DNA of 64,000 nt from Pedobacter hartonius (GCF_900107535.1 NZ_FNRA01000016.1:1-64000), one strand, 5' to 3'. Positions 43,102 to 52,758 are shown, counted from the first letter of the stretch. Notes: generated by a model not told the origin, from the letters alone. Numbers and translations are program-made.

Positions 43102-43943
43102 AAATTGCCGGCTGGCAGGAAAATTTAATAACGTGTTTAAAATTAAAGGGAATTATTGCAGCACCTGTTGTTTCCGGTAAAGCCCTGCTGTTAAATTTTG
43201 AGGATTCCGGCCAGCTGGTGTTGAATTTAATACCTGCTGAAAATAACTTTCAGCCGCAGGAGCTGCCGGACTTACAGCATGCATATCAGGCTGATGGCAT
43301 ACAGCTTGTACAACTCTGGGAGGATATCTGGATGACAAGGCCGTCGCAAGTGTTAAGCAGGATCTGTTCCATGCTTGGGAAGAATAGTCCGGTGCATGGC
43401 CGTAAAACCCAAATCATATCCCTTAACCAAACCGAAGCAGATCGCTTTTTTGATCAGTACCATTTGCAATCCTCGGCCACTGCGAGGTACAAATATGGCT
43501 TAACACTGGACGGTCGGCTCCTGGCGGCGGCGTCTTTTAGCGGAAAAAGAAAGATGACCAGGAAACAGGATAGTTATACTTCGGTTGAACTGATCAGGTT
43601 CGCCACCACCGAAGGAATTACTGTACAGGGCGGCTTAAGTAAACTGATCCGTCACCTGATCAAAACCATTTCCCCGAATGACGTGATGACCTATACAGAC
43701 CTGGACTGGTCGTACGGCAAGGGATACGCCAAACTGGGTTTTGAACTGGTTGACACTTCGGCCCCTGCCGAAATATGGCTGAACAAAAAGGACATGAGCC
43801 GCTGTTTCCCTCACCGCTTGCCCGAAGAGATCAAAGCTGTGCTGCATACGCTGGATCCATCCGAAGAAACGGCCTATTTGAATTCCCTGCAATATATCCG
43901 CATCTTTAATACCGGCAATCTTAAATATATCTTATACCTGTAA
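43092..43943 (+). CDS. Unknown 283-aa protein with phage-type nuclease-associated domain
   Basis: This 283-aa protein starts with GTG at 43092 overlapping the upstream gene. Its C-terminal half carries YGLTLDGRLLAAASFS, YTSVELIRFATTEGI, TVQGGLSKLIRHLIK and TYTDLDWSYGKGYAKLGFEL, a pattern I know from phage proteins of homing-endonuclease-associated (Hef-like) type. It has no visible nuclease residues. It sits between the 110-aa gene and miaA in the plus direction. Function unknown. The phage-like domain may be co-opted. Confidence 0.65.
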   Translation: MGLKIAGWQENLITCLKLKGIIAAPVVSGKALLLNFEDSGQLVLNLIPAENNFQPQELPDLQHAYQADGIQLVQLWEDIWMTRPSQVLSRICSMLGKNSPVHGRKTQIISLNQTEADRFFDQYHLQSSATARYKYGLTLDGRLLAAASFSGKRKMTRKQDSYTSVELIRFATTEGITVQGGLSKLIRHLIKTISPNDVMTYTDLDWSYGKGYAKLGFELVDTSAPAEIWLNKKDMSRCFPHRLPEEIKAVLHTLDPSEETAYLNSLQYIRIFNTGNLKYILYL

Positions 43944-43947
43944 GTCA

Positions 43948-44889
43948 ATGTCATCAATAGCTATAAACCCTCTCCTGATCATTCTTGGACCAACTGCCTC
44001 CGGCAAGACCAGAATGGCAGTTTCAGTTGCCGAAACGCTGAACGGCGAGATCATCAGTGCCGACAGCAGGCAGGTATTTAAAGATATGGATATTGGTACG
44101 GGCAAAGACCTGGCGGAATATACTGTACAGGGAAGAGCCGTTCCCTACCACCTGATCAACATCAGGGAGGCGGGAGAGCAATACAATGTAAATGCCTTTA
44201 AGGATGACTTTTACCTCGCCTATGAAGGAATCCTCCGGCAGCAAAAACTGCCCGTACTCTGTGGCGGCACAGGTATGTATATCCATAGCATCCTGCAGAA
44301 CCATCAGTATACAGCTATTCCGGTGAATACAGCATTCAGGGAACAACTGCCTGTTCATGATATTCAGCAACTCAGGCTTCTTTTATCGGGGTATTCGGCC
44401 ACATCGACTGCCCATGCAGACCTTTCTTCGGCAAAAAGGCTGGTGAGGGCTATCGAGATTGCAGATTTCCTGCAGCACAATTCTTTCAGGGAAGAGCTTC
44501 GCCCGCAGATCGACCCTTTGGTTATCGGTTTAACAGGGGAAGTGAATTCCAGGCGGGAGCGCATACTGAAGAGGCTGAACGACCGTTTCAATGAAGGCTT
44601 AATTGAAGAAGTACAGGGCTTGCTGGAACGGGGAGTACCCGCTGAGGTACTCCTGTTTTATGGTATGGAGTATAAGTTTGTAACCGCGTACCTTCAAAAT
44701 GAGCTCAGTTTCGAAGATTTGAAGGAGAAACTATACATTGCGATACGTCAGTTCGCCAAAAGGCAAATGACTTTTTTCAGAAAAATGGAAAAAGACGGTG
44801 TCGTGATAAACTGGCTGGATTCGGATCTGGAACCCGGCATGCTGAAGGAAAGCGTGTTTAAACTGTATAAGAAGAAGTATGGTGTGTAA
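43948..44889 (+). CDS. miaA: tRNA dimethylallyltransferase
   Basis: This 313-aa enzyme adds the dimethylallyl group to A37 of tRNAs reading UNN codons. The P-loop GPTASGKT lies at 14-21, ISADSRQVFKDMDIGTGK follows at about 36-53, and LCGGTGMY near 108. FYGMEYKF and RQFAKRQMTFFRK complete it. It begins 4 bp after the preceding gene. It is of typical length. Confidence 0.97.
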   Translation: MSSIAINPLLIILGPTASGKTRMAVSVAETLNGEIISADSRQVFKDMDIGTGKDLAEYTVQGRAVPYHLINIREAGEQYNVNAFKDDFYLAYEGILRQQKLPVLCGGTGMYIHSILQNHQYTAIPVNTAFREQLPVHDIQQLRLLLSGYSATSTAHADLSSAKRLVRAIEIADFLQHNSFREELRPQIDPLVIGLTGEVNSRRERILKRLNDRFNEGLIEEVQGLLERGVPAEVLLFYGMEYKFVTAYLQNELSFEDLKEKLYIAIRQFAKRQMTFFRKMEKDGVVINWLDSDLEPGMLKESVFKLYKKKYGV

Positions 44890-45196
44890 AATGCTGTGTG
44901 ATAATAATATAAATAATATTCTGCGTCAAGGCTAAGACCCTGATCTCTCTCATAACGATGCTGCTTGCTGTTTCTACGAAAATCTCTGCCGCAAAGATGA
45001 ATGACCATTTTTTCCGGACTTAAAAAAATGTAATGCCGCTATTGGCATGCTGTTTGTAAATGTGGCCATAACAGAGTGATTCTGGAATTTACAACAAAAT
45101 AAACAAGCAATGAAACCGTCATCAGCTTACCGCCTACAAAATGTAATGAATAAGCTGATGATAGCTTCATAAACGATCAAAAACAAATATATTCTA
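44890..45196 (+). promoter_or_regulatory. 307-bp gap with an 11-bp leader hairpin
   Basis: Between miaA and the small outer-membrane protein. TCATCAGCTTA (45119-45129) and TAAGCTGATGA (45151-45161) form a perfect 11-bp stem with a 21-nt loop, 35 bp before the start codon. It may control the expression of the outer-membrane protein at the leader level. No gene is seen. Confidence 0.4.
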
Positions 45197-45742
45197 ATGA
45201 AAAAATCTACTAAACTTTTTGCTTCTGCAGTAGCTGCAGTTGCATTATTGATCTCGACAAATGTAAGCGCACAAAAGATTGGCTTTGGTGCGAACTTAGG
45301 TATTCCTACCGATGGTGCTTACAGCTTTGCTGCCGGTATCGACGCACGTATTCAGTTCGATGTAACTAAACAATTATCAGTTCCTGTTGCTACAGGTTAT
45401 ACCAACTTTTTCGCTAAAGACAGAAGCTATTTCAATGGCGCCGCAATTGTGGACGTTCCTGATTACGGATATATTCCTGTGAAAACCGGTCTGAAATATT
45501 TCCTTGACCCAACAGGTTCAGGTGTATATGCAATGGCTGAAGTGGGTGCTGCTTTCGGTGTGACCGATAATGCTAAAACTACATTCCTTTATGCACCGAC
45601 AATCGGTTACTCATGGAGCAACGGACTGGACTTAGGTCTTAAATACGAAAACACAGGTAAAGGTGACGCCTTGCGCCTGGTGGACGACAAAAACCGTACT
45701 GGTCAGATCGCACTACGTATCGCCTACGGATTTAAATTATAA
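45197..45742 (+). CDS. Small outer-membrane beta-barrel protein
   Basis: This 181-aa secreted protein has a signal peptide ending in STNVSAQ (about 1-26), then alternating beta strands rich in aromatic and glycine residues (IGFGANLG, VYAMAEVGAAFG, YSWSNGLDLGLKYEN) and a C-terminal IALRIAYGFKL ending. It looks like an eight-stranded outer-membrane barrel of the OmpA/PorT-like kind. The final FKL fits an outer-membrane C-terminus. It is a single gene with its own terminator. Confidence 0.8.
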   Translation: MKKSTKLFASAVAAVALLISTNVSAQKIGFGANLGIPTDGAYSFAAGIDARIQFDVTKQLSVPVATGYTNFFAKDRSYFNGAAIVDVPDYGYIPVKTGLKYFLDPTGSGVYAMAEVGAAFGVTDNAKTTFLYAPTIGYSWSNGLDLGLKYENTGKGDALRLVDDKNRTGQIALRIAYGFKL

Positions 45743-46045
45743 TAAAATATGAGTGCTCCCGTATGGGGGTATTGAGAGCAGCTCTGGTATTTAATCAGGG
45801 CTGCTTTTTTGTTGGTTGGAGTTGGATTTTAAGACCTGTTTATACGTCAATCAGGCCTTCATCTTTACCGATTGCAATATTTTCAAAAAGGCTTCGCGAT
45901 TATGTTGAGCTTTTTTATTTATTTAGAATTAAAATAGTATTTTGAGCAAAAAACGGAATTGATGAAACCTGCATAGATTTCTTGTGACAAAAAAGCAACG
46001 AACAATCAGATGCGAACTTCGTTATCCTTTAAAAAATATAAAGCA
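45743..46045 (+). other. 303-bp gap holding the terminator of the outer-membrane gene
   Basis: The terminator is described separately at 45777-45810. The rest is AT-rich and contains the upstream region of the lipoprotein gene. No other element is seen. Confidence 0.4.
45777..45810 (+). terminator. Intrinsic terminator after the small outer-membrane gene
   Basis: AGCAGCTCTG (45777-45786), 9-nt loop, CAGGGCTGCT (45796-45805), then TTTTT. One T:G wobble. Confidence 0.85.
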
Positions 46046-46582
46046 ATGAAAAAATATATTGGAATAGCGTTTTTGTCGGTCTTAATGGCCTGTACAAACG
46101 CTCCCAAAAAAGATGCTGCCCTGACCGATAGTATCACTAAAACCGATACAGCAACTGCTGCGGTGGATGTGCAGCTGGCCGATCCAAAGATTGCAAACAT
46201 ATACAATGGTTATATCAGTCTGAAAAATACACTCGTAGCGGGAAATGCCGTTGCGGCACGCCAGACTGCTGCAGATCTCTCCAAAGCACTCTCCGCTTTT
46301 GAAGGATGTGAGAACACAGCACTGATTGCGGATAAGATTGCCGGTACTGGAGATATTAAAATCCAGCGTAAGGAATTCACCCCGCTGAGCTCGGACGTGA
46401 TTGCCCTGTTTAAACATGTAGACCTGAAGAAAGGTACTATATATGTACAGCATTGTCCGATGGCCAATAACGGTGACGGGGGAGACTGGCTTTCGTCGGA
46501 AAGCAAAATCCGCAATCCCTATTATGGAAAAGAAATGATGGATTGTGGCGGGGTTGTGGAAGAAATAAAACCTAAAAAGTAA
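46046..46582 (+). CDS. DUF3347 lipoprotein
   Basis: This 178-aa lipoprotein starts at 46046 (MKKYIGIAFLSVLMAC; the lipobox cysteine is residue 16). The body matches the DUF3347 family: IYNGYISLKNTLVAGN, YVQHCPMANNGDGGDWLS and the ending NPYYGKEMMDCG. The cysteine and methionine pattern suggests a metal (copper) site, and DUF3347 is often found with copper efflux systems. None is adjacent here. The upstream in-frame ATG at 46010 would hide the lipobox. Confidence 0.9.
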   Translation: MKKYIGIAFLSVLMACTNAPKKDAALTDSITKTDTATAAVDVQLADPKIANIYNGYISLKNTLVAGNAVAARQTAADLSKALSAFEGCENTALIADKIAGTGDIKIQRKEFTPLSSDVIALFKHVDLKKGTIYVQHCPMANNGDGGDWLSSESKIRNPYYGKEMMDCGGVVEEIKPKK

Positions 46583-46701
46583 GATCCTTTTTTAAAGAGT
46601 GACGGTCAGTGCATAACAATAATTTAACAGCTTTGTTATACTTGTTTATAGGCTATTGTCACGAGAATAGTTATTTTTGTTATTTATAAATTAAAAGATA
46701 T

Positions 46702-47988
46702 ATGTCAGATTTTGCAGAAATTAAGATTGATGGTAAAGTATATGAATTTCCCATTGTGACTGGTACTGAAGGAGAAAAGTCAATTGATATTTCAAAATTG
46801 AGGGATTTAACAGGTCACATTACTTTAGATCTCGGATACAAAAACACAGGATCTACCAAAAGTGCAATTACCTTCCTGGATGGTGAAAAAGGAATCTTAA
46901 AATACAGGGGTTATCCTATTGAGGACCTTGCTGAAAAATCTACCTTTCTTGAAGTTGCTTATCTGCTGATCTATGGCGACCTTCCCAAAGCTGATGAGCT
47001 GAAGAATTTCCAGTCGCAGATCACTAAACATACGCTGATCCACGAGGATATGAAAAAATTCCTGGATGGCTATCCGTCAAAATCTCATCCTATGGCACAG
47101 CTGGCATCACTGGTTTGCTCGCTGTCAACATTCTATCCTGAGTCACTGGATGCAAATTCATCACCGGAGACAATGAACCGTGAGATGATCAAATTGCTGG
47201 CTAAGTTCCCGACAATTGTATCTTTTATCTATAAAAAATCATTAGGACATCCGCTGATCTATCCTAAAAACAAATATGACTACGTAAGCAACTACCTGAA
47301 CATGACCTTTGGCCAGCGTACCGAAGAGATCGAAATTGATCCGGTAGTAGTGAAAGCTATGAACACACTGCTGATCCTGCATGCTGACCATGAGCAGAAC
47401 TGTTCTGCGTCAACAGTAAGAATGGTGGGTTCATCAGACTGTAATATCTACGCTTCTGTTTCTGCAGGTATCGCTGCTTTATGGGGCCCGCTGCATGGTG
47501 GTGCCAACCAGGCTGTGATTGAAATGCTGGAACGTATTAAGGAAGACGGGGGTGATACAGAGAAATGGATCAATAAAGCTAAAGATAAAAACGACCCTTT
47601 CCGTATGATGGGTTTTGGTCACCGTGTGTATAAAAACTTTGATCCGCGTGCAAAGATCATTAAAAAAGCATGTGATGATATCCTGGAGAAATTGGGTATC
47701 AACGATCCGGTGCTTGAAATTGCAAAAAAACTGGAAGAAGCTGCTTTGAGCGATCCTTATTTTGTAGAACGCAAGTTATATCCTAATGTGGATTTCTACT
47801 CAGGTATTATTTACAGGGCATTAGGTTTTCCTACAGATATGTTTACTGTATTGTTCGCCCTGGGCCGTTTACCGGGATGGATTGCACAGTGGAAGGAAAT
47901 GCACGAAAACAAAGAACCTATCGGCCGTCCGCGTCAGATCTATGTTGGTCATACCGACAGGACTTTTGTAGAAGCTGAAAAAAGATAA
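46702..47988 (+). CDS. gltA: Citrate synthase
   Basis: This 428-aa type II (hexameric) citrate synthase condenses acetyl-CoA with oxaloacetate. The catalytic residues H265 (GPLHGG), H307 (GFGHRVYK) and D364 (NVDFYSG) are all present. The N-terminal beta domain and the allosteric-type length match Gram-negative enzymes. It is monocistronic and ends in a very strong terminator. Confidence 0.98.
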   Translation: MSDFAEIKIDGKVYEFPIVTGTEGEKSIDISKLRDLTGHITLDLGYKNTGSTKSAITFLDGEKGILKYRGYPIEDLAEKSTFLEVAYLLIYGDLPKADELKNFQSQITKHTLIHEDMKKFLDGYPSKSHPMAQLASLVCSLSTFYPESLDANSSPETMNREMIKLLAKFPTIVSFIYKKSLGHPLIYPKNKYDYVSNYLNMTFGQRTEEIEIDPVVVKAMNTLLILHADHEQNCSASTVRMVGSSDCNIYASVSAGIAALWGPLHGGANQAVIEMLERIKEDGGDTEKWINKAKDKNDPFRMMGFGHRVYKNFDPRAKIIKKACDDILEKLGINDPVLEIAKKLEEAALSDPYFVERKLYPNVDFYSGIIYRALGFPTDMFTVLFALGRLPGWIAQWKEMHENKEPIGRPRQIYVGHTDRTFVEAEKR

Positions 47989-48004
47989 TATTTATAGCCG
48001 GGCC

Positions 48005-48064
48005 TGATTTCGATAGCGCTTAGTGATCTCTTGATATGGCCTAACGTGATTCTATAGCGCTTAG
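48005..48064. repeat. Two direct repeats sharing ATAGCGCTTAG
   Basis: TGATTTCGATAGCGCTTAG (48005-48023) and TGATTCTATAGCGCTTAG (48047-48064) are direct copies separated by 23 bp. Each contains the palindrome AGCGCT. They lie between gltA and its terminator hairpin. Possible protein-binding sites; function unknown. Confidence 0.4.
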
Positions 48065-48083
48065 GGTTGTGATGGCTTCGCTG

Positions 48084-48156
48084 AAAAAAATGGTTCCCTC
48101 TTTCAATGCCTGCTGCGCTTCAGCAGCAGGCATTGAAAGAGGGAACCATTTTTTTT
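48084..48156 (+). terminator. 33-bp perfect hairpin terminator after citrate synthase
   Basis: The arms 48084-48116 and 48123-48155 pair without any mismatch over a 6-nt loop (GCTTCA), starting in an A-run and ending in an eight-T run. It is far longer than usual intrinsic terminators. It can terminate in both directions. Confidence 0.9.
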
Positions 48157-48261
48157 GGGATTGTCTATAGCATGATGGCCGGTAAGAAGGTAGATTCTGT
48201 GTCGTTCTGGTGCTGGTTCGTTAATTTTTTAGTAAATTAGAACCCAAACAACGCTATATAA

Positions 48262-49077
48262 ATGGATTTTTTACACACTATTCTGGGAGATGATATTCAG
48301 GCCGGTCTCCTTATTATTTTAAATTTGATCGTTATAGAAAGCTTATTGTCTGTGGATAATGCGGCCGTACTGGCTACCATGGTGATGGACTTGCCTAAAG
48401 ATCAGCGTGATAAAGCATTGAAATACGGGATTATCGGGGCCTATGTGTTTCGCGGGATCTGTTTGTTCCTGGCGGCGTGGCTGGTAAAAATATGGTGGCT
48501 TAAACCACTTGGTGGTTTATATCTTTTATACCTTGCCTTTGATTATTTCAGGAAGAAGAATGTGAAGGATGCTGCTGAAGAAGAAGAAATTGACAAAAGC
48601 AAAAGCTGGATTTATAAATCTACAGTAGGACTGGTGGGTACCTTCTGGGCAACGGTGGCTTTGGTAGAAGTGATGGACCTTGCATTTTCTATTGATAACG
48701 TTTTTGCAGCGGTAGCTTTTACTGACCATATCTGGCTGATTTATATCGGTGTATTCATAGGCATCCTGGCGATGAGATTTGTGGCACAGGCCTTTGTGAA
48801 GCTGATGGAGAAGTTTACCTTCCTGGAGACTGTGGCTTTTATTGTTATAGGGGTGCTGGGCATTAAGCTCACCTCTTCGTTACTTACTCATTTCTATCCG
48901 GAATCACCAATATCGCAGATCATAGAGGGCGAGAAAACGGATCTATTTGTTTCGATATTTACCGTGGCAATTTTTATCCTGCCAGTACTGAGCTCATTGT
49001 TATTCAATTTTCCAAAGAAAAACCTGCTTGATCACCCGGTATCTGATCAAGCAGAGGACGTACTGGATAAGTCTTAA
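48262..49077 (+). CDS. TerC-family integral membrane protein
   Basis: This 271-aa protein has about seven membrane helices and the TerC motifs ESLLSVDNAAVLA (about 23-35) and AFSIDNVFAAVAF (about 138-150), whose acidic residues lie in the membrane. TerC proteins are linked to tellurite resistance and manganese export. It stands about 7.6 kb from the Ter cluster and is not part of that operon. An 11-bp perfect inverted repeat (49024-49034 / 49044-49054) lies inside the 3' end of the gene. Confidence 0.93.
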   Translation: MDFLHTILGDDIQAGLLIILNLIVIESLLSVDNAAVLATMVMDLPKDQRDKALKYGIIGAYVFRGICLFLAAWLVKIWWLKPLGGLYLLYLAFDYFRKKNVKDAAEEEEIDKSKSWIYKSTVGLVGTFWATVALVEVMDLAFSIDNVFAAVAFTDHIWLIYIGVFIGILAMRFVAQAFVKLMEKFTFLETVAFIVIGVLGIKLTSSLLTHFYPESPISQIIEGEKTDLFVSIFTVAIFILPVLSSLLFNFPKKNLLDHPVSDQAEDVLDKS

Positions 49078-49155
49078 GATTATCCGGTACATCTTCATAG
49101 TTGAGGTGAATCACTGTTACTGTAAAAGATCTGTCAGCGCATCAGCCTTGATCTG

Positions 49156-49926
49156 TTACAACATCAGCGCCCTCAGGTAGGCTTTTGCGTAATTTCCCCA
49201 GCCTTTCATGACATTGTCTAATATGGCCGCCAGCCCCTTATTGTCCACCGGTTTTCCTTTTAACGGAGGAACGATAACTGAAGGCTCAACGGTTTTGTCC
49301 GTGACCGTTTTTGCAAACCAGCTGATGTTATCATGTGGCAGTGCCACGCCGAGGATCATTCCGGGAAGGCCGGTGAAGGATTCGGGGCCGCCTGATACCG
49401 GAATCTGGTCTGTATAAAAGGCTACAACGTAGATGGAATCCATCACAATGGCATTCGCCCTTCTGCACATATAACCTGCAATTTCCCTGGTCTCGCTGGT
49501 CATCTTCCAGCTGATATTCCTGGTACTGTCTTTTACAATGAAATTCTCTTCGAAAACCTGTTTACGGGTGGTTTGGATATGGCTGGCAAAATCTATGTAT
49601 ATCGTATTGTTCTGGGTCACATCAGGGCTTGGCCCGAAAAAGGGGCTGGCAGAGCTCAGATCCTCGATAGGTTTAAACAGGGTTTTGTCCTTCGAGAAAT
49701 AAAGGGTGCTTTTCAGGAGCTTAAATTGTGGGTTCGTCTTTTTGTACTGATCGAAGATTTGTTCATCAAAATTGCCACTTTGTTTGCCCATTTTTTTCTG
49801 AATGATTGCATACATGTTATTGCTGCGCTCAAATTCAATTACCCCTTCGGTCGGGAATCTGACATGCTGTGCCAGTATGCCGGTGCCTTGCAAAAGAAGG
49901 AGGATGATAAATAAATATCTGTTCAT
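49156..49926 (-). CDS. GLPGLI-family secreted protein
   Basis: This 256-aa protein has a signal peptide (1-19, ending GILAQ). It shows the family signature FTGLPGMILGV (variant of GLPGLI) and ends in a helical region. The family is common in Bacteroidota, and its members are usually encoded beside an outer-membrane barrel, as here, where the gene follows the barrel by 45 bp in one operon. Function unknown; it may be a periplasmic or surface partner of that barrel. Confidence 0.93.
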   Translation of the reverse strand: MNRYLFIILLLLQGTGILAQHVRFPTEGVIEFERSNNMYAIIQKKMGKQSGNFDEQIFDQYKKTNPQFKLLKSTLYFSKDKTLFKPIEDLSSASPFFGPSPDVTQNNTIYIDFASHIQTTRKQVFEENFIVKDSTRNISWKMTSETREIAGYMCRRANAIVMDSIYVVAFYTDQIPVSGGPESFTGLPGMILGVALPHDNISWFAKTVTDKTVEPSVIVPPLKGKPVDNKGLAAILDNVMKGWGNYAKAYLRALML

Positions 49927-49971
49927 TGGTAAATATTTTGATTATTTCGTTGATGCTTATTTTTTGAATCC

Positions 49972-52758
49972 TTATTTTGTGGAGGAACCACCCATTTTAC
50001 TGAAATCCCAGGATACTGAACCCATAAAATATCTCTTTATCGTTGTATAATTACTTTGTGTGATCATATTTCCATTTGCTGTTCTGTAGAAACCTATATT
50101 CTGGTTGAGGAGGTCGTTCGCCGAAAGGGAGAACTTCAGTCCTTCTGACTTGAGGAATTTTTTGCTAATCGTGGCATTCCAGATGAAGCGATGGAAATTG
50201 GTATCAAAAGATTGTGTTTTCGCCCTGTACTCATACTGTCCGCTGGTGCTTACTTCAAACTTTCCGGGAAGGAAAACTGTAAAATAGCCATCTCCCTTAA
50301 ATCCCCAGCCATTATCGTTAATGGCTTTTTGTACGGAAGATTCATTTGTTGTGTAGGTTGGGCCGAAGAAAGTATACACGTCGTACTTTTTCTCCTTTGA
50401 TTTAAACATATAGATCTGACCTGAGTAGGTAGAGGACTGGATCTTGTTGAGCTCGGTATTGATATAGTTGTAGGAGGTACTCTGGTTGATGTTGGCGTTG
50501 ATTCCAACGGTCAGATTGATTGCTTTTATTTTCCGGTCTCCCGATAGGGAAAGATACAGCGAGCTCGCACTCTTGCCACGGAGATTGATGGATTGAAAAG
50601 TACTTTTACCCGCAGAATCAGTAGTGGTATTGCTGACGATCGGGTTTGAGGTAACGTTGTAACTCGCGTAACCGGAAATGCTTTGCCCGCTGATAATCCT
50701 ATAGGAATAATAATTGGCCTCGATGGAATTTCTGAAGGAGGCCTTTAAGTCGGGATTACCCTGGATGATGTTAAGCGGGTCGTTATTTACCCTGACCGGC
50801 TGGATCTGGTCGATAGTGGGTTGGGTATTGGTTCCGTTGTACCAGATACCCAGAGATTTTTGTTGCGAGAATTTATACATATAGTTCAACTGGGGTGACC
50901 AGTTGATGAAATCTCTTCTGAAAACAGATTGATGATACAGGTCTTTTTGTTTGAAATTTACACTGGCGATTTTAGTTCCGAAATTTACTGTGGTTTTATT
51001 GTTCTTGAAATTCAGGATTGCACCTCCCTGGTTGGAGAGCTGATTGAACTGGTAATTGTTGCTGTATAAGGTATCGAGCAGGTCATAGGCACCTCCTGCG
51101 AATGGATTAAAGGATTTTCTGTTTGCGCTGCTGTTATTGATACCCAATCCGTAGTTGAGTACTACGGTCAGGTTTTTGCCAATGGGTTCTGTATAAGCGA
51201 GATTGGAATTGAAAGCAGAAGTTTTAACGAGGCTTGTTTTAAACTGATCAACCACCGTATCGCTTTCCAGTATGCCTTCGGTGTTGTAAAATTCGCTTTT
51301 AGATTTCAGGAAACCTTTGCCGTCTGTCTGGGTAATGGACTCCCAGAGATTAAGCGACAGGCTGCGGCGTGGCTTCTTCAGTTTTTTTGTCCACAATGCT
51401 TTTGCATTGAAGGCCTTATTGTCTGCGTCATTAGAGATACTTCTGTCAGTTTCGTTGAGCAATATGCCGTTTCCCCTCTGGCTATTGGTAGTAAAACCAC
51501 TCCTGGTCTCGGTATTTTTTAACATTCCATCTACCGAGATCTTCAAGGTAGAGGAGGTATCCAGCTTGATGGTGTAAGTGCCGTCGGCCTTCTGACGAAA
51601 CATATAATTATCAAAATGCTCGTTGGAATTTGTTATTTGAATCCCGGAAGGAAGATTATTCTGCACCATCGTAGTTCTGTCGCCTTCAACATTTAAAGAG
51701 CCAATCTTGTAATTGACGTTGACAGACTCCTTATTACTGTTCCATTTTGCATCGTAATGTGTTCCGCCGGTTTTTGCGACAGGGATACCCTGATTGTCAT
51801 ATCGTCCGCTGAATGATGACAGTTCATCATTGCCGTCATTAGATACGGAGATATACTCTTCCCCGAAATCCAGGCTTTCAGATCCGTATTTGTTGCTGTC
51901 CTGCCAGCCGAGGCCAATCTTGCCTGTATTAGCCAGGGTACCATAGGCGGAAAACTTCTTTTTCCCTTTAAAGGCATTGAGCATGGCCTGCGTCTGGTAA
52001 TAACTGTCGGTAGCACCACCGGCTTCCAGCTTGCCAAAATATCCGTTTTTCTTGTCGTCCTTTAGTTTCAGATTGATCGTTTTAGTTGTTTTGCCATCGT
52101 CTACACCGGTAAACGCAGCCTGATCACTCTTTTTGTCAAAAAGCTGTACTTTATCTATCATGTCTCCCCTCAGGTTTTTGGTGACAAGGGTAGGGTCATC
52201 TCCAAAAAACTCCTCCCCATCTACCAGCACTTTGCTTACGGTTTTTCCCTGGGCAGTGATCTTTCCATCTTTATCTATCTGGATGCCTGGCAATTGTTTC
52301 AGCAGGTCTTCGACTTTAGAGTTTGGCTGAATATTGTATGCAGCAGCATCGAACTCCGTGGTATCGCCTTTTATCCTAATGGCTGCTGCCTTGCCTTTAA
52401 TGATCACATCGGCCAGAAGCCTCGCTTTGAGGGTGAGCCTGATGTTTCCGAAGTCGGCGTTCTTTTTGATACTGTCCAGGCTAAACGGCTCTACATAATC
52501 TGCATATCCCGGGTAGGTGACGAGCAGAAATAACTTTCCTTTTGGAAGGCCGTTCAATGAGAAAGTTCCATTTTCATCGGCACGGGTAAATTTGACGAGT
52601 GTAGAATCTTTGCTGCGAAGCACACTGACGGAGGTATTCATCAGTTTCTTGTTGCCTGCAGTATCTACTACTGAACCCCTGACCGTATAGGGAGTTTGAG
52701 CGAAGGCGGTAAACGAAATCAGACCGAGGAGGACCAGGGATAAATAATTTAGTTTCAT
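49972..52758 (-). CDS. Outer-membrane beta-barrel receptor with CarboxypepD_reg domain
   Basis: This 928-aa protein has a signal peptide (1-20, FTAFAQ), a CarboxypepD_reg-like beta-sandwich (about 22-105), a plug-like region with LLKQLPGIQIDKDG and VDGEEFFGDDPTLVTKNL (about 148-195), then an outer-membrane barrel to the end. The organisation is that of the TonB-dependent-receptor-like outer-membrane protein family of Bacteroidota (OMP_b-brl_3). It has no SusD partner. It forms an operon with the GLPGLI gene. Ligand unknown. Confidence 0.92.
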   Translation of the reverse strand: MKLNYLSLVLLGLISFTAFAQTPYTVRGSVVDTAGNKKLMNTSVSVLRSKDSTLVKFTRADENGTFSLNGLPKGKLFLLVTYPGYADYVEPFSLDSIKKNADFGNIRLTLKARLLADVIIKGKAAAIRIKGDTTEFDAAAYNIQPNSKVEDLLKQLPGIQIDKDGKITAQGKTVSKVLVDGEEFFGDDPTLVTKNLRGDMIDKVQLFDKKSDQAAFTGVDDGKTTKTINLKLKDDKKNGYFGKLEAGGATDSYYQTQAMLNAFKGKKKFSAYGTLANTGKIGLGWQDSNKYGSESLDFGEEYISVSNDGNDELSSFSGRYDNQGIPVAKTGGTHYDAKWNSNKESVNVNYKIGSLNVEGDRTTMVQNNLPSGIQITNSNEHFDNYMFRQKADGTYTIKLDTSSTLKISVDGMLKNTETRSGFTTNSQRGNGILLNETDRSISNDADNKAFNAKALWTKKLKKPRRSLSLNLWESITQTDGKGFLKSKSEFYNTEGILESDTVVDQFKTSLVKTSAFNSNLAYTEPIGKNLTVVLNYGLGINNSSANRKSFNPFAGGAYDLLDTLYSNNYQFNQLSNQGGAILNFKNNKTTVNFGTKIASVNFKQKDLYHQSVFRRDFINWSPQLNYMYKFSQQKSLGIWYNGTNTQPTIDQIQPVRVNNDPLNIIQGNPDLKASFRNSIEANYYSYRIISGQSISGYASYNVTSNPIVSNTTTDSAGKSTFQSINLRGKSASSLYLSLSGDRKIKAINLTVGINANINQSTSYNYINTELNKIQSSTYSGQIYMFKSKEKKYDVYTFFGPTYTTNESSVQKAINDNGWGFKGDGYFTVFLPGKFEVSTSGQYEYRAKTQSFDTNFHRFIWNATISKKFLKSEGLKFSLSANDLLNQNIGFYRTANGNMITQSNYTTIKRYFMGSVSWDFSKMGGSSTK

